Assembly (NCBI GenBank): GCA_015698045.1
Contig: BLAL01000040.1
Span: 474,501-538,500, forward strand
DNA length: 64,000 nt
Direction of reading: 5' to 3'
From: Rhizophagus clarus
Lineage: Eukaryota > Glomeromycota > Glomeromycetes > Glomerales > Glomeraceae
In this document: in pieces, positions 1 to 12,887 of the stretch
Numbering within the stretch: position 1 is the stretch's first letter
Layout: every line of letters starts with the position of its first letter
Position numbers and translations under genes: made by a program
The notes under the pieces: model-generated
Seen by the model: only the letters and a program-made list of their open reading frames with translations
The model's database searches: none
What the model was told of the DNA's origin: nothing

Positions 1-342
1 ACAAAGATGATGTTCTTTATTTTGTAAACAAAAAATTTGGGTAAGAAGATATGTTAACAAAATTTATGCCCCAGTCTGATTTAGATCTTAAATTCAATAT
101 CGTATTTCGATATGTTTCCTGGTTTTGCAAATAAATTTGGGGTTTAAAAAAGATTACAAAATTTTGTATATCGGGAAATAAGCCAGGAGGGGCTTACACT
201 AATTATACCTATTTGGAAATCTGACCCCAGTGCCCCCAAGTTGGTCTATATGATGTGGAATATAATATTGTAGGCATATCAAAAATTGGTATTAGAAAAA
301 CATTACGTAATGAATCAAAGAAATTTGAAATTTGAGTAGATT
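1..342. other. Unassigned A+T-rich sequence
   Basis: I see no supportable gene here. An 85-codon open frame on the minus strand from 209 runs into the transposon at 352, has no recognisable motif and has ordinary A+T-rich composition. The last nine bases before 352 (343-351) are the left target duplication of the next element. Confidence 0.5.
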
Positions 343-351
343 TACATTGTA

Positions 352-1978
352 GAATCTTGCTAATTTGCTCCCTGGGTGAAATCACCCAGGTGATTTCATC
401 TGTAAATAATTTGCCAAAATTCAGGTGATTTACACGTATAAAAAATTTTACCCCGGGTGATTTCACTCATAATTAATTTATGAAATTTGATTGGCTAAAA
501 TTTACAATATTATGCATGTAAAGAATCTAATGATCGGCTAATTTTTATTTGAAAATTTCCGTTAAATAATTAATCTGACTACAAAAATAATAAAATTTAT
601 TTATATATTAAATTATGACTTTATTTATTTAAATACTGTTTATCAAAGTACAATTATTTATCTTTAATGTAAATAGTAATGATAATAATTATATAAAAAA
701 AAGTCTAACAATAATGGTAAAAAGAGAGAGAGAAAATGGAAATAATAAAAAAGAATCATTAGAAACAAAAAAAAACCAATGGGATGAAATGGTGACATAA
801 AGTATAATTGGAGACAAAGAAAATGATAGGGAACGAAAGAGATAGCAGAAAAAGAAAAGACAGTGAAAAGACGAGGAAAAGGACGTGATAATAAAAAAGA
901 ATAGGATTGAAAACAAAAGGAAATAGGGACGAAGTGAAAGGGGACAAAAATGAAAATAAAAAGATAATGAGAGGGGACAAAAAACAAAAGGATAACGAGA
1001 AGATGACGAACGAAAAGATGATGTGGGTAAAATGATGATGAAAGTGAAACGATGATGAGGGTAAAACGATGATGAAGGTGAAATGATAATAAGGGTAAAA
1101 TGATGACGAGGGTGAAACAATGATGAGGACGAAATAATCATGAGAATGAAATGATAATAAGGACAAAATGGTGATTAGAATGAAAAAAAGAAAGGGAGTA
1201 AAAATGAAAAGAAAAGAGAAACAAATTAACGAAAAGACAAACCATAAAAGAAGAAAAAATAGAGTTAGTAAATTGAAATATGAAAACAAATTTGAATAAA
1301 AATATAGAGAAGAAAAAACCACCATACCTTGTTCGCAAAACTAAGACTTAAAAAAAGAAAAGAATTAGAAACAAGAAAACAAAAAAGAGGAAAAAAAAAG
1401 AAGCAATATACTTTAATGCAAAACTGGAAGAAATTAAAGACCTAAAAAGAGAAGAGAAATAAGAAAACAAAAAGAGGAAAAAAAAAAGAAGCAATATACT
1501 TTAATGCAAAACTGGAAGAAATTAAAGACTTAAAAAGAGAAGAGAAATAAGAAATGAAAAGAAAAATGAAAACAAAAAAGAAGGAAAGATGAAAAAATGA
1601 CACTTTTGGCGTGAAACTGAAAGAGCTTAAAAGACCTAAAAGAAGAGGAAAGGAATTAGAAACAAGAAAGAAAAATGAAAACAAAAGAAGGAAAAAAAGA
1701 ATATACCTGCATACTTTCGACCAAGTAAAGGGAAGTGAAAGGGATGAAAAAAAGAAAGGGAGTGAAAAAAAATGAAAAAAAAGAAGGGGGAGTGAAGAAA
1801 CAAAAAAAAAATGAAGGGAAGTGAAAAGGAACGAAAAAAAAATAAAGAGGGAGCGAAAAAAAATAAACAAAAAAACTACAAAAATTAATTGGGTTAAATC
1901 ACCTATATCAAAATAATAAAAATCAATCAGGTGATATCACCCAAGTTATATCACCCCCGGTTAAAATTAGTTATAATC
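352..1978 (-). mobile_element. Non-autonomous TIR element, Mutator-like by 9-bp target duplication (copy A)
   Basis: The element is flanked by a perfect 9-bp direct repeat, TACATTGTA, at 343-351 and 1979-1987. Read on the minus strand it starts GATTATAACTAATTTTAACC and ends GGAGCAAATTAGCAAGATTC, giving an imperfect terminal inverted repeat (GA.T....CTAATTT...CC). Subterminal segments repeat the GGTGATATCACC / GGTGATTTCACC motif. The interior (about 690-1870) is almost all purine on the plus strand, made of degenerate short repeats. The long Phe/Ser-rich frames on the minus strand are artefacts of that composition. No transposase is seen. The same element recurs inverted at 38090-39810. A 9-bp duplication is typical of Mutator-like elements, but without a transposase the superfamily is an inference. 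Confidence 0.85.
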
Positions 1979-2179
1979 TACATTGTATTACTTTGTAAAA
2001 GTTCTAAATTTAGTAAATAAATTTTTTTGAATGTGATTATCAATTTCTCTATGTGTTTTATACATGTATGTAAAAATCTATTACATATAAATTGATTATT
2101 GAAAAATATTGTCTTGCTATATTAGAAGTAGTTTGAGATAAAGCTACAAAAAGTATATAAATATATCATTACAATTATT

Positions 2180-2720
2180 AACAACATCCCTATATCTTTT
2201 TAGCCAACTCTATAAGGTTCCTATTGGATTTAAGTCTGGTAAATATGGTAGCAAGTAAAGTACCCTACATCCAAATTCTTCAATTGATTTTACCAGATCT
2301 TCATCATGATATATATGAGTATTATCCATAATAAGTACACTATTTTTACCAGGGTATGGGTTCATCTGTAGTAACTTAAAAATAAATATAAATAAGTAAT
2401 TTTCTTTGTTAAAAAGATACGAATAATTTTCTGTAAATAAATAATTACCACTTGTGTTAATATAAAGGTTTGAAATCTATCTTTATTACAACTACCTTCT
2501 ATGATATCAATGCTGATAATATTGTATAACACTTGCCTCTTACAAACACAACCTTTTTTTTGCTCTAATATAAGAATAACCATATAGACGTGAAACACTT
2601 CTTTCATTTTTAGATGTCTTATCAATAAAAATTAGTTGTTCAGTACTATATTCTATTCCTATTTGATACATAAAGTAACCAACCATATAATATTTCATTC
2701 CAAAGAAACATTCATTAATG
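2180..2720 (-). pseudogene. Tc1/mariner-type transposase relic
   Basis: Minus-strand translation shows pieces of a DDE transposase: IDIIEGSCNKDRFQTFILTQ (about 2450-2510), then, after an intron-like gap at the same place as in the better copy at 34007-35096, a YPGKNSVLIMDN-type block followed by YLPDLNPIG near 2210-2250, the usual sequence around the catalytic Asp of Tc1/mariner enzymes. Frames are interrupted and no N-terminal helix-turn-helix was found, so this is a fragment of a dead element. I did not find terminal repeats for it. It belongs to the same family as the element at 33654-37039 but is clearly a different, older copy. Confidence 0.75.
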
Positions 2721-2969
2721 TTTCTTTTCTTTTTATTTTTTAGGAATACCAGGCTCCTTTGATTTTCTAGAATATAATGCTGAAGATAAACAGAAGGTGA
2801 GAACTTTTTTATTACCTTTAAGAAATAACATTAATATTATTTCTCTGATAGAATTTTTTTATAAATGTTATAAACTTATGTTTTTAATCAAATAATATAC
2901 ATAATTTTATTAATTATAAAGTGTAAAATAAAATAAAAAAGAATGTAAATAATTTTTTTACTATTTAAA

Positions 2970-3560
2970 AATTATTGTAATAAAAATAAAATTATCCAGT
3001 TTTTCTTGTTCAAGCCATGATTTTAGACACAAACATGCCCGTGCTATTTCAGGATCTATTTTATTATGTGTTTGGGTGATCTGCTTTCCTGCAATTGAAA
3101 AGAATTGTTTACATGGAACTGAGATTGACATTATTGTTAAGTAATCCTATGCCATTTTTGACAGTGTAGGATACTCCATAGTATGGTTTTTCCACCATTC
3201 CAAAGGGTCTATTTCATCACCTGAAGTATTGAAATCAAAATAAATATCCAATTCATTTACAACAGGTTGTGGGTTTGATCTGATTCTTTTGTTAATAAAT
3301 TATGAAAAAGCGATCATGTTTCAGATGCTGATAAATTTGCTAGTTGATGTTGTGAAGTTTGCTGAATAGTATGAGTTTGAGAAGGCAAAGTAATATTGGA
3401 TTCTTCATAATTGGACATTACTCTTTGAATTGGTTGTAAAATCTCATGTCAATTCATATTACCATAAGATAAGTTTTTATAACGAGGATCAAATAAGGCT
3501 GGGATATGTAATGCTTTATTAATTCATCAAAAAACACAATTCATTTCATTTAACTGCTCT
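2970..3560 (-). pseudogene. hAT transposase C-terminal relic (dimerisation domain)
   Basis: The minus strand encodes the hAT C-terminal dimerisation signature: a DPLEWWKNH-like start near 3200, then YLTIMSISVPCKQFFSIAGK at about 3090-3150 and a KSWLEQEK end near 3000. These match the W.....P.L...A..YL.I...S...ER.FS.AG pattern of hAT transposases. Upstream sequence to about 3560 continues with short hAT-like stretches broken by stops. No terminal repeats or target duplication were identified. The piece is separate from the other hAT-type sequences in this window (20386-21620, 27161-27580, 46775-50109). Confidence 0.75.
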
Positions 3561-4082
3561 TGTAAAATATAATTATCATCTTAAAACTTATTTAAGTGAG
3601 CTTTTAAACCTGAAAAAAGCAATTTAATCTTACCAATAGTAAAATTCACTTAACAGTCAGTGGTCATGTCAGATCACTTGACGATCAATAATTAAAATTT
3701 TGTGTAATATTAAAAATCATGAACGAACGGTCTAATGCAACTTAAATAAAGTGCCAATGAACCCTAAGAACTTTTTAATGTAGAGGTTTCTGGCTATCTA
3801 TTCTTTATAATACAACACTTATATAAAAACCTTACATATAACCAACTTTCTCTCACTTTTTTGACTTTAACCCCAAGATGCTAGTTTATATTTTTCTTTA
3901 ATCCATTTTAAACGCACAAATATACATATTTTTACAAGCACAATCAAAATACTTATTTGATAAAAAGTTGTTAGAATAGTAATATTTGTAATTATAGTAC
4001 AATTTTTTAATTTGTTACTTAATCAACAACTAATTTATACAAAAAAAGGTAAATATTCTTGCCATTAAAGAAAATTTATCTT
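3561..4082. other. A+T-rich spacer
   Basis: No coding potential or RNA gene was recognised. The stretch separates the hAT relic from the minus-strand repeat-family gene. Confidence 0.4.
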
Positions 4083-7000
4083 TTTTATTTATTTTTATGA
4101 CTATACCACCATTCTCACACTTTTTTTATAGTCCAAACATCATCTGAAAGTTTATCTTTGTATACTTTTAATACAGTAAGTATATCCGTTTCATCCTTAG
4201 TAATGTGGTGCCTACTGTCTGTTGTTTTTCTTTTTTTCAATCGTGGTTCAGTTGTTTCAGAAGAACATGGATCATTCAAGTCAAATTGTCTTTTATTAGA
4301 GCTTTTAGCTATCACAATTTGTGTAGGTTCAGTAGGATTTGCCAAATTTTGGTTTTCAGCTCTTGTCTTCTTTTCTCTTGATTTTTTTTGATTATAGTCC
4401 TTTATTTTTGTTCTAACAACTCTGGCTGTTCTTCTGCCTTGTGTATTTTTTTGCTCTGTTTGCAAAACTTCTTGAAGATATACCTTTTTAATTTGTTCTA
4501 GTCCATCTGGATAGCATGCAATTAAATGATCAAAACCTAAACAATGGATGAGACAAAGAATTTTCCATTCCAAAAATAGTCACAAGATCATGTATAAGTT
4601 CCCATAGAGATTCTTTGTATGATTTAATTGCTCGTTCACTACTTGAAACAGAATGATCTTTAAGATATTCGCTCATCAAAAGGTCAATTTTCTCTCTTTC
4701 ATCCTGGATACCCTTAATTTGATCTTTGAGGGTTTTTTCATCTATGACATTTCCATTAACATGTTGTTTAACAAACTTGACACCAAATGTCTCTAACGCT
4801 TTGTCAAAACCATAACAAGTAAGGTGAGCATTTTTGAAATTCTTATTAGGGATCTTGAAAGAACAACAATAATGTAATTTTTCTTCAAACTTGGGATATG
4901 CTGCTATAGTAAAGAGAAAATGAGCAATTGCTGTCATATAGTTAAATTTTGCAGTGCTAGCGAAAAGTGGACTAGCTGCAGATAAGGTAACTCACTGTAG
5001 GTCAAAGTTTCTAATGCACATTGCCATCCAGTGAGCCTTCCAGATTCTGGCCCATTTAAAGTACATATAACAAATCTTGGATAGTTTATTGATAATATTT
5101 AATAAATATTTGTATTTATTGCATGTAATTGGTTTAAAGCATATTTTTTATTGTTTATTGTTTTTATACCTTAAGATAAATATTCTCATTATTATTACCA
5201 TCTATTATCTCCAAAGTTGTTATTCCTTTATTATTAATATAGATACTAATGGCTACCCCTATTACTACCCATATTAGATTAAGTACTCTTGCTGTTGAGC
5301 AGTAATTGACAGCCATTTATTTATCTAAGAACTGAACACCCAAAAGCGATGCAAAACTCAACAACCCATAGCTAGAAAATAAGAAGTATTGGTCTTATTT
5401 TTGGCCATTTATTCTGACATCTGATCAATCAGCGATAAATAGCTTCATCCGCGACAATGTCCAAAAAGGAATGGTCTTCCATGGAAAAATCATCTTTATA
5501 CATTTTAGCAACTCGTAATATTTCTTCATCTGAGTTCAAATTAGCATCTAGTTCCAAGATTATAATATCAGGTGATGGACCAAGACATCCAGAATTTAAT
5601 TTAGAAAGAATGGCACATTTAACAGTGTTTGTATTAAAATCTTTTTTGTAAATTAGTTCATTATTAATCATCTCAAAATCTAATAGTTCATTAATGGTTT
5701 ATTGAAATACCATCAGGGTATCGTTAATATTTTCATTGGTGCTGAATAGTGAAGTCTCATTTGTTAATTCCACAAATGGTTCTGGACTATTGTTCATTTC
5801 AAATGGCAGTTGAACTTGAAAGGCCATTATAAGAGTCACATACGCACTGTCACGCATAATGTCATATATATTTCCAAATTTAAAACACTTTCCTTTGAAA
5901 TCAATATTATCAATTATTGCTAACTTCTAAATATTATCTTTGTCTTTGATTAAACGATTCAAAGGATTTGATTTCTCCATTCTATCTCTTGCTAATTTTC
6001 TTTCATAACAGTCTGTATGAGACGTTATGTGACAAATATTTAGTAATTGCTAAAACGAACCCAGTAACCATAGCATACGACTAAGACTTGCCAGAATTCG
6101 TAGTAGCCAAATCTTCAAATAAGGAAAAGCTATATTTAAAAGCATAGATGTAATAGGTGTAATTATTTTTATTATCTGCTCCAGAATTATTTCCTTTTCC
6201 GATTTTTTCATTGCCAATTACACACAATTGTCTTTTTTTGATATAATTCACTAATCATTCCAAAAAAAAAAGTTATTCAAAAAATCTGGAAAAGCATTGT
6301 AATATTCGAATTCCATAAAATTTCTTTAAAAAGGATTTTTATCATTAATAAACTAGGAGGTTTGTTAAGGGAAATTTTTCTTCATTAGTTGTTGTATTAG
6401 TGTGTCACAGTTAGGAGTTATTTCACAAAAAGTAAGAAGGATTTCAAACGTTTTTGTTAGAATCTTTTTTTTTAACTTCATAATTTTCCATTTGTGCAAA
6501 ATTAATTAGCTAATTTCCCAAATATTCAAGTCCTTTCGTTATATCATCAGCATGCAACTCTTTTCCTTTGCCAGGGCGATGATGAATATGACCTCCTAAA
6601 TTTTCATAACATGAACAGCAGATACATTGTTGCTGTTTAATGTCATCAAAGGCCCGTTTACATGCAGGTGGAAATGCTCGTAATTCTTCACATGAATACT
6701 GTACAATACGAGGCACTTGGATATTTTTATTGTTCAATTTCCAGGAATGTATTGTACATCCCACACCTCAAGAAAAATAATGTATTTATTACATGAAATA
6801 TAATGACACCATTGAATGAAACTTTGATTAAAGTCTTTCATTTGTTTATTCTGTAATTTGTGCAAGTATTTGTTATCAAATTGGAAGTGAGAATTGCACA
6901 CTTCTAGGCTCGGCAATATGCCATCTACTTCTTTAATTGCTTCTCTATTGATTTGCCATGTACCAAATAAATTTTGTAATTGTCTTAATTTTGTTTTTTT

Positions 7001-7127
7001 TTCACATCGCTGAATTTTTCTTTCAACAAAATCAATTACAATGCATGGTGTAAAATTCTACATTTTTCACATAATTTATAATTTCATTTTGTCCTTCAAA
7101 TGCTTCATAATTATTTCCTACCTTGAG
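4083..7127 (-). pseudogene. Unrecognised repeat-family gene, 3' part, split by the Polinton
   Basis: Several minus-strand frames in one direction look like remains of one long gene: a Cys/His-rich block near 6510-6764 (CICCSCYENLGGHIHHRPGKG), a block ending DIVADEAIYR near 5429-5671, a helical block at 4530-4937 (HLTCYGFDKALETFGVKFVK), and a basic, nuclear-localisation-like tail at 4115-4573 (RRTARVV, RLKKRKT). I recall similar frames as a high-copy family in Rhizophagus genomes and cannot assign a biochemical function. It may itself be a transposon protein. Stops and frame changes are scattered through it. Its 5' end (Met near 20077) lies on the far side of the Polinton: sequence just left of 7121 and just right of 19954 reads as one gene on the minus strand, so the Polinton landed in an already existing copy. 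Confidence 0.55.
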
Positions 7128-7786
7128 TCGTCAGGGCTATCCTCCGGTAGCGGTGGCTGAAGCCCCCATATACATCCCCCCTTCACGGGGATCTATACCA
7201 GATCTCCTATTCAATTAGCCTCCCAGCGCCTTTACGGCGCGTCTCTAACAATACCATAGATAAATACCATATCCCCTGGTCTGAAATCCTTTATATATTC
7301 CTCAGACCATCTTCAGACCAGTCCTCAGACCAGAAAACATATCAAATAACCATCAAAATCACGAAATAAAGGCAAAATCATATACAACATCAGTGTGGTC
7401 TAATGGTCTAAAGTCAATTCCCAAAAATATTATCCAACTCCAGACACCATATACATATATAACGCTTATAATATATAAAACTTTTTGGAAAAATCTCTCA
7501 GACCAAAGAACCAAATCCAAAAGTATCAATTTTACATTTCTAAAGCCTTCAGAATGTCAATTTCACTATTTTCCTGGTCTAAAAAGTGGTCCTAATTTGG
7601 TCCTAAGAGCAATACCCGCTCTTTAGACCAAAATATTTGGTATATAAACATCTCTTCTAGGTTGATAACCCTGGTCTGATCTCCTATATATACGGATCAT
7701 CAGTCCTCATATCAGATAACCTATTGCCCTAAGACTGCGCCTTCCAATAGCATACAAATATACCTGAAAAAAAAAATCGTAATTAA
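7128..7786 (+). repeat. Left terminal inverted repeat of the Polinton
   Basis: This is the reverse complement of 19289-19947. It starts TCGTCAGGGCTATCCTCCGG, against TTGTCGGGACTATCCTCCGG at the other end. It contains repeated CAGACCAG / CTGGTCTG words around 7270-7340. Similarity stops at AATCGTAATTAA, just before the first gene. Confidence 0.9.
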
Positions 7787-7843
7787 ACATAGTCAATATA
7801 TAGGTATCTAAAACAAAGCTTTTACTAAAGTATCTAACTAACA

Positions 7844-10176
7844 ATGAGTAACCAAAGCCAATCACACAAAGCGTCTCGTGATCAATTCTTCTTAGCCACA
7901 CCTACTCGAGAATTTAGTAGCAAAACTCTTAGAAAGTACTTATATTCAGCTAAGTCTTTTCAAGAGCTTACACCTGCTAAAGAGTATCTGATAAGTTACT
8001 TTGCATGTAGTGATATAGGTGTATATAAGTGGTTTCCAAAAAATCAAGTTTTCAAGCATTATTCTCAAAAAGTTGCTGAAGATTCTTTTATCCAAAGTGA
8101 TACTGTACAATTCAAAGATAATGAAGGAAAAGTAGTTGATACATTTAATATTCAGGCTTGGTTCTTTAGAAATACCCCATTCTTTATTCCTCAAGTGAAC
8201 CAATTTCAGCCTAAAATATATCGTGATACAGATGGTGGATACTATATCAATGAATTTGCTGGCTTTCTTCATCCTAATCCACCTCCATTTCATGAATTTA
8301 ATCAAGAAATTCGTGATCAGGTAAAGCTAATTATCAATCATATAGAAGAAGTGCTTTGTTCATCAGATAAAAGGCAAGCTTACTATATGAAAAATCTGGT
8401 CATGCGTATTGCTATTAGTCAAAAGATGCAAAAAACAATGTTTCTATACTCAGGTCCAGGAACAGGTAAAACAATGCTTACATGGTTTCTTCGTGAAAGA
8501 GTTCTTGGCCCAAAAATTACTATGAAAACTGCAAATGAACGAATTATCACTGGGCAGTTTAATAAAGAGTTAGAAGGTAAGTGCTTATTAATTTTAGAAG
8601 AAATGTCTAATTCCAAATCCACATGCCAGATTACTTTTGCAAATCGCCTTAAAGACTTCATAGATAGTGATACTCTAATGATAGAAGAAAAATATAGGAC
8701 ACCTTATCCTGTTACCAATATTACGAATCTAATCATTAACAGTAATAATAGCAAGACTATCGGCTAGATAGAAATGATAGAAGATATTTCATTCCAGATA
8801 TTTCAGAAAAGTATGTTAATAATGGTATTGGTATGGATCACTATTATCCTCCATTAGATTCGGCTATAAAAGATTCAGAAGTTGGTAAAGCCTTTTATTC
8901 TTATGCATTAGAATACGTAAAGCTTAATCCAGATTTTGATGAACGTAAGATCCCTATGACACAAACCAAACTAATGATGATAAATAGGGATAATAATAAA
9001 GTTCATGAATTCATTAAAGAAAAATATATAATCCAGAATAGAGATCTAAATGAATCCTCATCTGTATTATATCACGATTTTAAAGCTTGGTTTGCTACAT
9101 ATGCCAGTTCTAATAAAAAGCCTCCCACTGTACAGGAATTTATTCGTGCATTAGGAGAGCTTGGAATAAAAGCTAAACAAAAAAGAGTTGGAGACCGAAA
9201 AGCTAATAAAAAACTCCATTGGTATTCTGCTATATATGCTGATCTTTATACCATATTTATGAAAAAGAATATGATAGACGAAGCTGAAAATATTGAAGTA
9301 CCTGAAGGTTATAAAGAATCTGAAGTTCTTATAGAGATTCCACCTGAAAGACTTCCTAATTCTGTTTGTGAGCAGGAGGAAGTAATGGATTCTCAGTCAG
9401 AACAAGAGGAGACAGAAGACCAACCTGTTGCTTCAGAATCCGTTGAAAACTTAATAGATAACTTCATAACAGAACTAAATACTCTTATACCACCTTTGGC
9501 TAAGTCAGATCAAGAACCAGAGGTAGAGCAAGAACCAGAGCAAGATCCAGAGATAGAGCCAGAACCATACGGAATACCTGGTCCTTCTATACCAGCTGAA
9601 CTGTCTATATCACAAGAAGTATCAAAGCCAGTTCAAAAAGTTGATCCAGATCCCATGCCTAAAATGAATACCACCAAATATTGGGAATGGATAGATAAAC
9701 ATAAATATGACTACATAAAGCCCTGGTACAAGAATTCTCGTGATGAAATGATAGATGAGCTATATTCTACAGCCAAAGAATGCTGGGCTAAATATATAGA
9801 CGAAGATGACCCCTATAACTGGGATATCCTCTTAGCCGAATTGGAAGAATTTGATAAGATTGCAAGAAGAGATAACCTATATCTTGTCAAATTTGGTGAT
9901 GCTATAGATAAGCTAAAAGAATGGATCATATACAATGATAATATAGATAGGCGCATAAAATGCGTAGAACTTGCCAACTATCTAAAAAGATACAACGAGA
10001 ATAAGGAAACTGTATTTGTAGAACCTCTTTCTGGCTATAAAGTTGCAAAATTACAACCACAGATAATAGAATGTCATAGCCAAATAAATGAACGTGAATG
10101 TATGGAGGCCAATGGTGAGGAATGCGAATCGGATTATGATAAGGATGGCTTATATGATGAAATTGATCAAATATAA
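7844..10176 (+). pseudogene. SF3 (D5-like) helicase-primase region of the Polinton
   Basis: Replicative superfamily 3 helicase, expected to unwind the element during protein-primed replication. The central part shows Walker A GPGTGKT (about 8454-8474), a Walker B-type strand LLILEEM (about 8587-8607) and a motif C-like LIINSNN (about 8733-8753), in the order and spacing of SF3 enzymes. The N-terminal part (DQFFLATPTREF onward) resembles the region preceding the ATPase in Polinton and virophage helicases. The C-terminal part holds a winged-helix-like segment (FIRALGELGIKAKQKRVGDR, about 9140-9200), then a long acidic linker of Glu/Pro/Gln repeats (about 9370-9580) and a helical tail. It is the first gene inside the left TIR. 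Part of a fossil element; broken as it stands. Confidence 0.85.
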
Positions 10177-10254
10177 GGGTTAGTTATTTTATTTTTTTTT
10201 CAAACCTAATAACGAAAAATTAGCAATTAAATAAATACTATATATTACAAAGAA

Positions 10255-11064
10255 ATGTTATCAAGACTAGTTCGTCATTTACCAAATAGGCCGGATATCA
10301 TAGAAGTTAAGTATAGTGGCCGACAGTTCTCTAGAGAAGGGATAGCAAACCTTGATCAAAAACTTAAAGCCCGATATCCAGGCAAACAGTTTCAAATCCT
10401 ACTTCCTTATGAAAACTGGAAGCCAGGTTGCTGGACCATAAATGGAGAAGATGCAAATCTTTTCTCCTTACTTGACCACTACGATGAGAGCCAAATGCCT
10501 GATAATATAGGTGATCCAGAGCAATTTGATAACTTTATCATTTATATGAGGGATTTACCAGCGGTATCAGGTGGATGTGGCGATACAAATGACTGCCTTT
10601 ATCAGTGCTTAAAAATGGCTTATGGCACTTATTCGAATATGCCTCAAACTATTGAAAAACCTGAGTACATTAAAGATTATCTAAATTTGGCACGAGATGA
10701 TCCCATTCCAATTGCCTGTATTGAAAAAATAGAACGATTAGCTCAAAGTATTGCTATCAATGTAGTAGGTGATCATACTTATATTTCTAAGAGTCCAGCA
10801 CAAAGAAGAATAACCCTTACTCTCACTAATGGACACTATTCTCTCGTATCCAATCCAGATAGAAAACATCCCAGCTTTGAATGTAAAAGGCCAAAAAAAG
10901 TTTATCATATGCGCCGATTTGAGGAATTTGCCGATCATCAATTATGTGGCGCAGTACTGATTAAAATCGATCAAAACCGTCACTACATAAGAAAAAATAA
11001 GCCAAAAAAATACTTAAAAAAACTTTTAAGACCTTTTTCAAAAAAATTTACCTCTTTAACCTGA
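10255..11064 (+). CDS. OTU-like domain protein / N-terminal part of the Polinton polymerase region
   Basis: A 269-codon frame starting at an ATG 79 bases after the helicase region. Residues about 105-200 contain GGCGDTNDCLYQCLK, which resembles the D.NCL catalytic block of OTU-type cysteine proteases, and later NGHYSLV, which could supply the histidine. The start (MLSRLVRHLPNRPDIIEVKY) and the position immediately before polymerase motifs suggest that it is the N-terminal region of, or a separate partner for, the element's DNA polymerase. From memory, similar N-termini precede PolB in other Rhizophagus Mavericks. An OTU domain would fit deubiquitination or polyprotein processing, but the match is by eye and weak. 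Base use matches the neighbouring Polinton genes. Confidence 0.5.
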   Translation: MLSRLVRHLPNRPDIIEVKYSGRQFSREGIANLDQKLKARYPGKQFQILLPYENWKPGCWTINGEDANLFSLLDHYDESQMPDNIGDPEQFDNFIIYMRDLPAVSGGCGDTNDCLYQCLKMAYGTYSNMPQTIEKPEYIKDYLNLARDDPIPIACIEKIERLAQSIAINVVGDHTYISKSPAQRRITLTLTNGHYSLVSNPDRKHPSFECKRPKKVYHMRRFEEFADHQLCGAVLIKIDQNRHYIRKNKPKKYLKKLLRPFSKKFTSLT

Positions 11065-11642
11065 AACCAGTAGAAGAAATTTCTAAAAAAAGGAATAAAA
11101 ATATTATAAAATTAGTTTATTTAAAAAAAAAGTAAGAATAAGCATCAGAATAATGATTTAACGAAAAAAAATTGATTGAAAAATAATTAATAATGAATAT
11201 CAAATAGATTTTAACTAAATAAATTAATCAATATATAATTTAAATTCACTAAAACATCGTTATTAATCTTAGAATTATTTATTTATTGAAAGATTATTTT
11301 TGAATAATTTTGCTGCCTAAATAAATTTTTTTTTATAAACTATTGAAAAAAAAATAAAAAAATAGCTCCAAGTTATATTTAATGTAAAATAACTACTAAT
11401 ATACTTGCCAAAATTCTCAACTTACATAATGTAAAAACTGGTGGAAAAGTTTGATGGGGAAGTTGATAGGGAGTTTAATATGGAGTTTACGAAAGAAAAA
11501 AATTTTTAACGCTACTTTTGTTGAAGTAATTTCTCGATATTTGTGTCATATGATCATGTAGCACAAGAGTGATCCTTTTTGTGAAACTTATTTAACTTAA
11601 TTTTTATCTAATTATCATCAAATTCTTTAATTTAGGCTAATT
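11065..11642. other. Very A+T-rich stretch within the Polinton
   Basis: I see no coding pattern or repeat structure. Composition is more A+T-rich than the flanking Polinton genes, so it may be secondarily inserted sequence, but no ends could be set. Confidence 0.35.
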
Positions 11643-12868
11643 TTGTTAATTCCGAAAATCGGCAGATATGTAACTTATCAGGAGAATGAAGTAAATGATA
11701 TAGTTCACATATATAATGGAAAGGCAATTAAGTCTATTACCGTTCAGCAATTTCAAAAACTTAAGTTTAGCAAAAACTACTCCTTTGTTCCAGCTAAACG
11801 TCAAGAATCATTGGAAAAGGCATATATCAGAATTAATGCTGAACGAGATGCATTTTTACTGGAGACGAAAAAGCTGGACCTTCCAATTGATATATCATTA
11901 CTTGATTGGGACATAAAGAAAACAGCTCTTTGGCTATTCAAAAAATTAAGTGTAGGTATTCCTGCTAATAAACCTTTTGATGCGCTTGAAGCACAATGAA
12001 TAAGTAAAGCAATAATGGGAGGGATTATCTGGGCACAAAATAACTGGAAAGGATATGGAAGAAGTTACGATAAAACAAGTCTTTATCCTAATATTCAGCA
12101 GTCAGCTTTCAACTTTCCTATTGGTAAAGGTAAGTTTCAGATTTTAAAAGACTTTACTAATCATCGAGGATATAGTCATTTTGGAATATTTCGTGCAAGT
12201 ATTGAAAAGAAAGATACTCCATTATTTTGATATAATTACCATGATGTATATACTCATATTGATCTTACACGTGCCAAAGCTCTTGGCCTTCAAGTTACAT
12301 TAATTCAAGATGGAGCCTCTAATGCTCTTATTTATGAAAAAGAAACTCGAATTCAGGATAGTGTAATCTTTGGAGAATATGTAGATTTTCTCTTTAAAAT
12401 TAAGAAACAGGGTGGTATAGCTAGCCAAGTAGCTAAAAGAATTCTTAATACACTATGGGGCACACTTTGCCAAAGAAACATCCTAGTTTTATCAAGCACG
12501 AAACATATTTGGCTGATATTATAGAAGCTTTAAAGAATGTTATATTGGCAGGTTTACAAGATGGATACAGTAAAGAAAGTTATCTTATAAAAAATCACGT
12601 AAACTATATTAAGAAAATAGAGTCTGCCAATAATCCAAAAGGTTATATTTATTATACAGCTAAGAAATTGTTGCCAAGTAAAGAATCGCATGCTGAGAAG
12701 GTTGCCATGATTCGAGCAAAATATTCACATAATCCAGATCTTGCTTTTAAAATTATAAAGGTCTATGATTTATATAATCGTATTCCTAAGGAAGTACCAC
12801 CTAGACGTAAACTTAATGAAAATGAAGCTGAAGATATATTAGCTGAACTTCTTAGCAATAAGCCATAA
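11643..12868 (+). pseudogene. Family B DNA polymerase region of the Polinton
   Basis: Protein-primed-type PolB palm region. Motif A appears as YDKTSLYPNIQQS (about 12068-12106), matching the D..SLYP signature with its catalytic Asp, and motif B-like RILNTLWGTLCQ follows near 12440-12475. The stretch before motif A (ALWLFKKLSVGIPANKP, MGGIIWAQNNWKGYG) and the Lys-rich C-terminal end are consistent with polymerases of Polintons and linear plasmids. It would copy the element from a terminal protein. This part belongs to the fossil and does not look whole. It follows the OTU-like frame and precedes two intergenic hairpin repeats. Confidence 0.8.
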
Positions 12869-12887
12869 ATTTATTATTAAAAATTTG

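Noticed and set aside
664-1870. Long overlapping Phe/Ser/Leu-rich frames on the minus strand
   Set aside because: They exist in several frames at once because one strand is almost pure purine. The region is the non-coding core of a transposon.
7393-7626. A 77-codon frame in the left TIR, mirrored at 19449-19682
   Set aside because: It is present twice only because the TIR is duplicated. No family is recognised and the frame differs from Polinton gene style, though a TIR-encoded peptide cannot be excluded.
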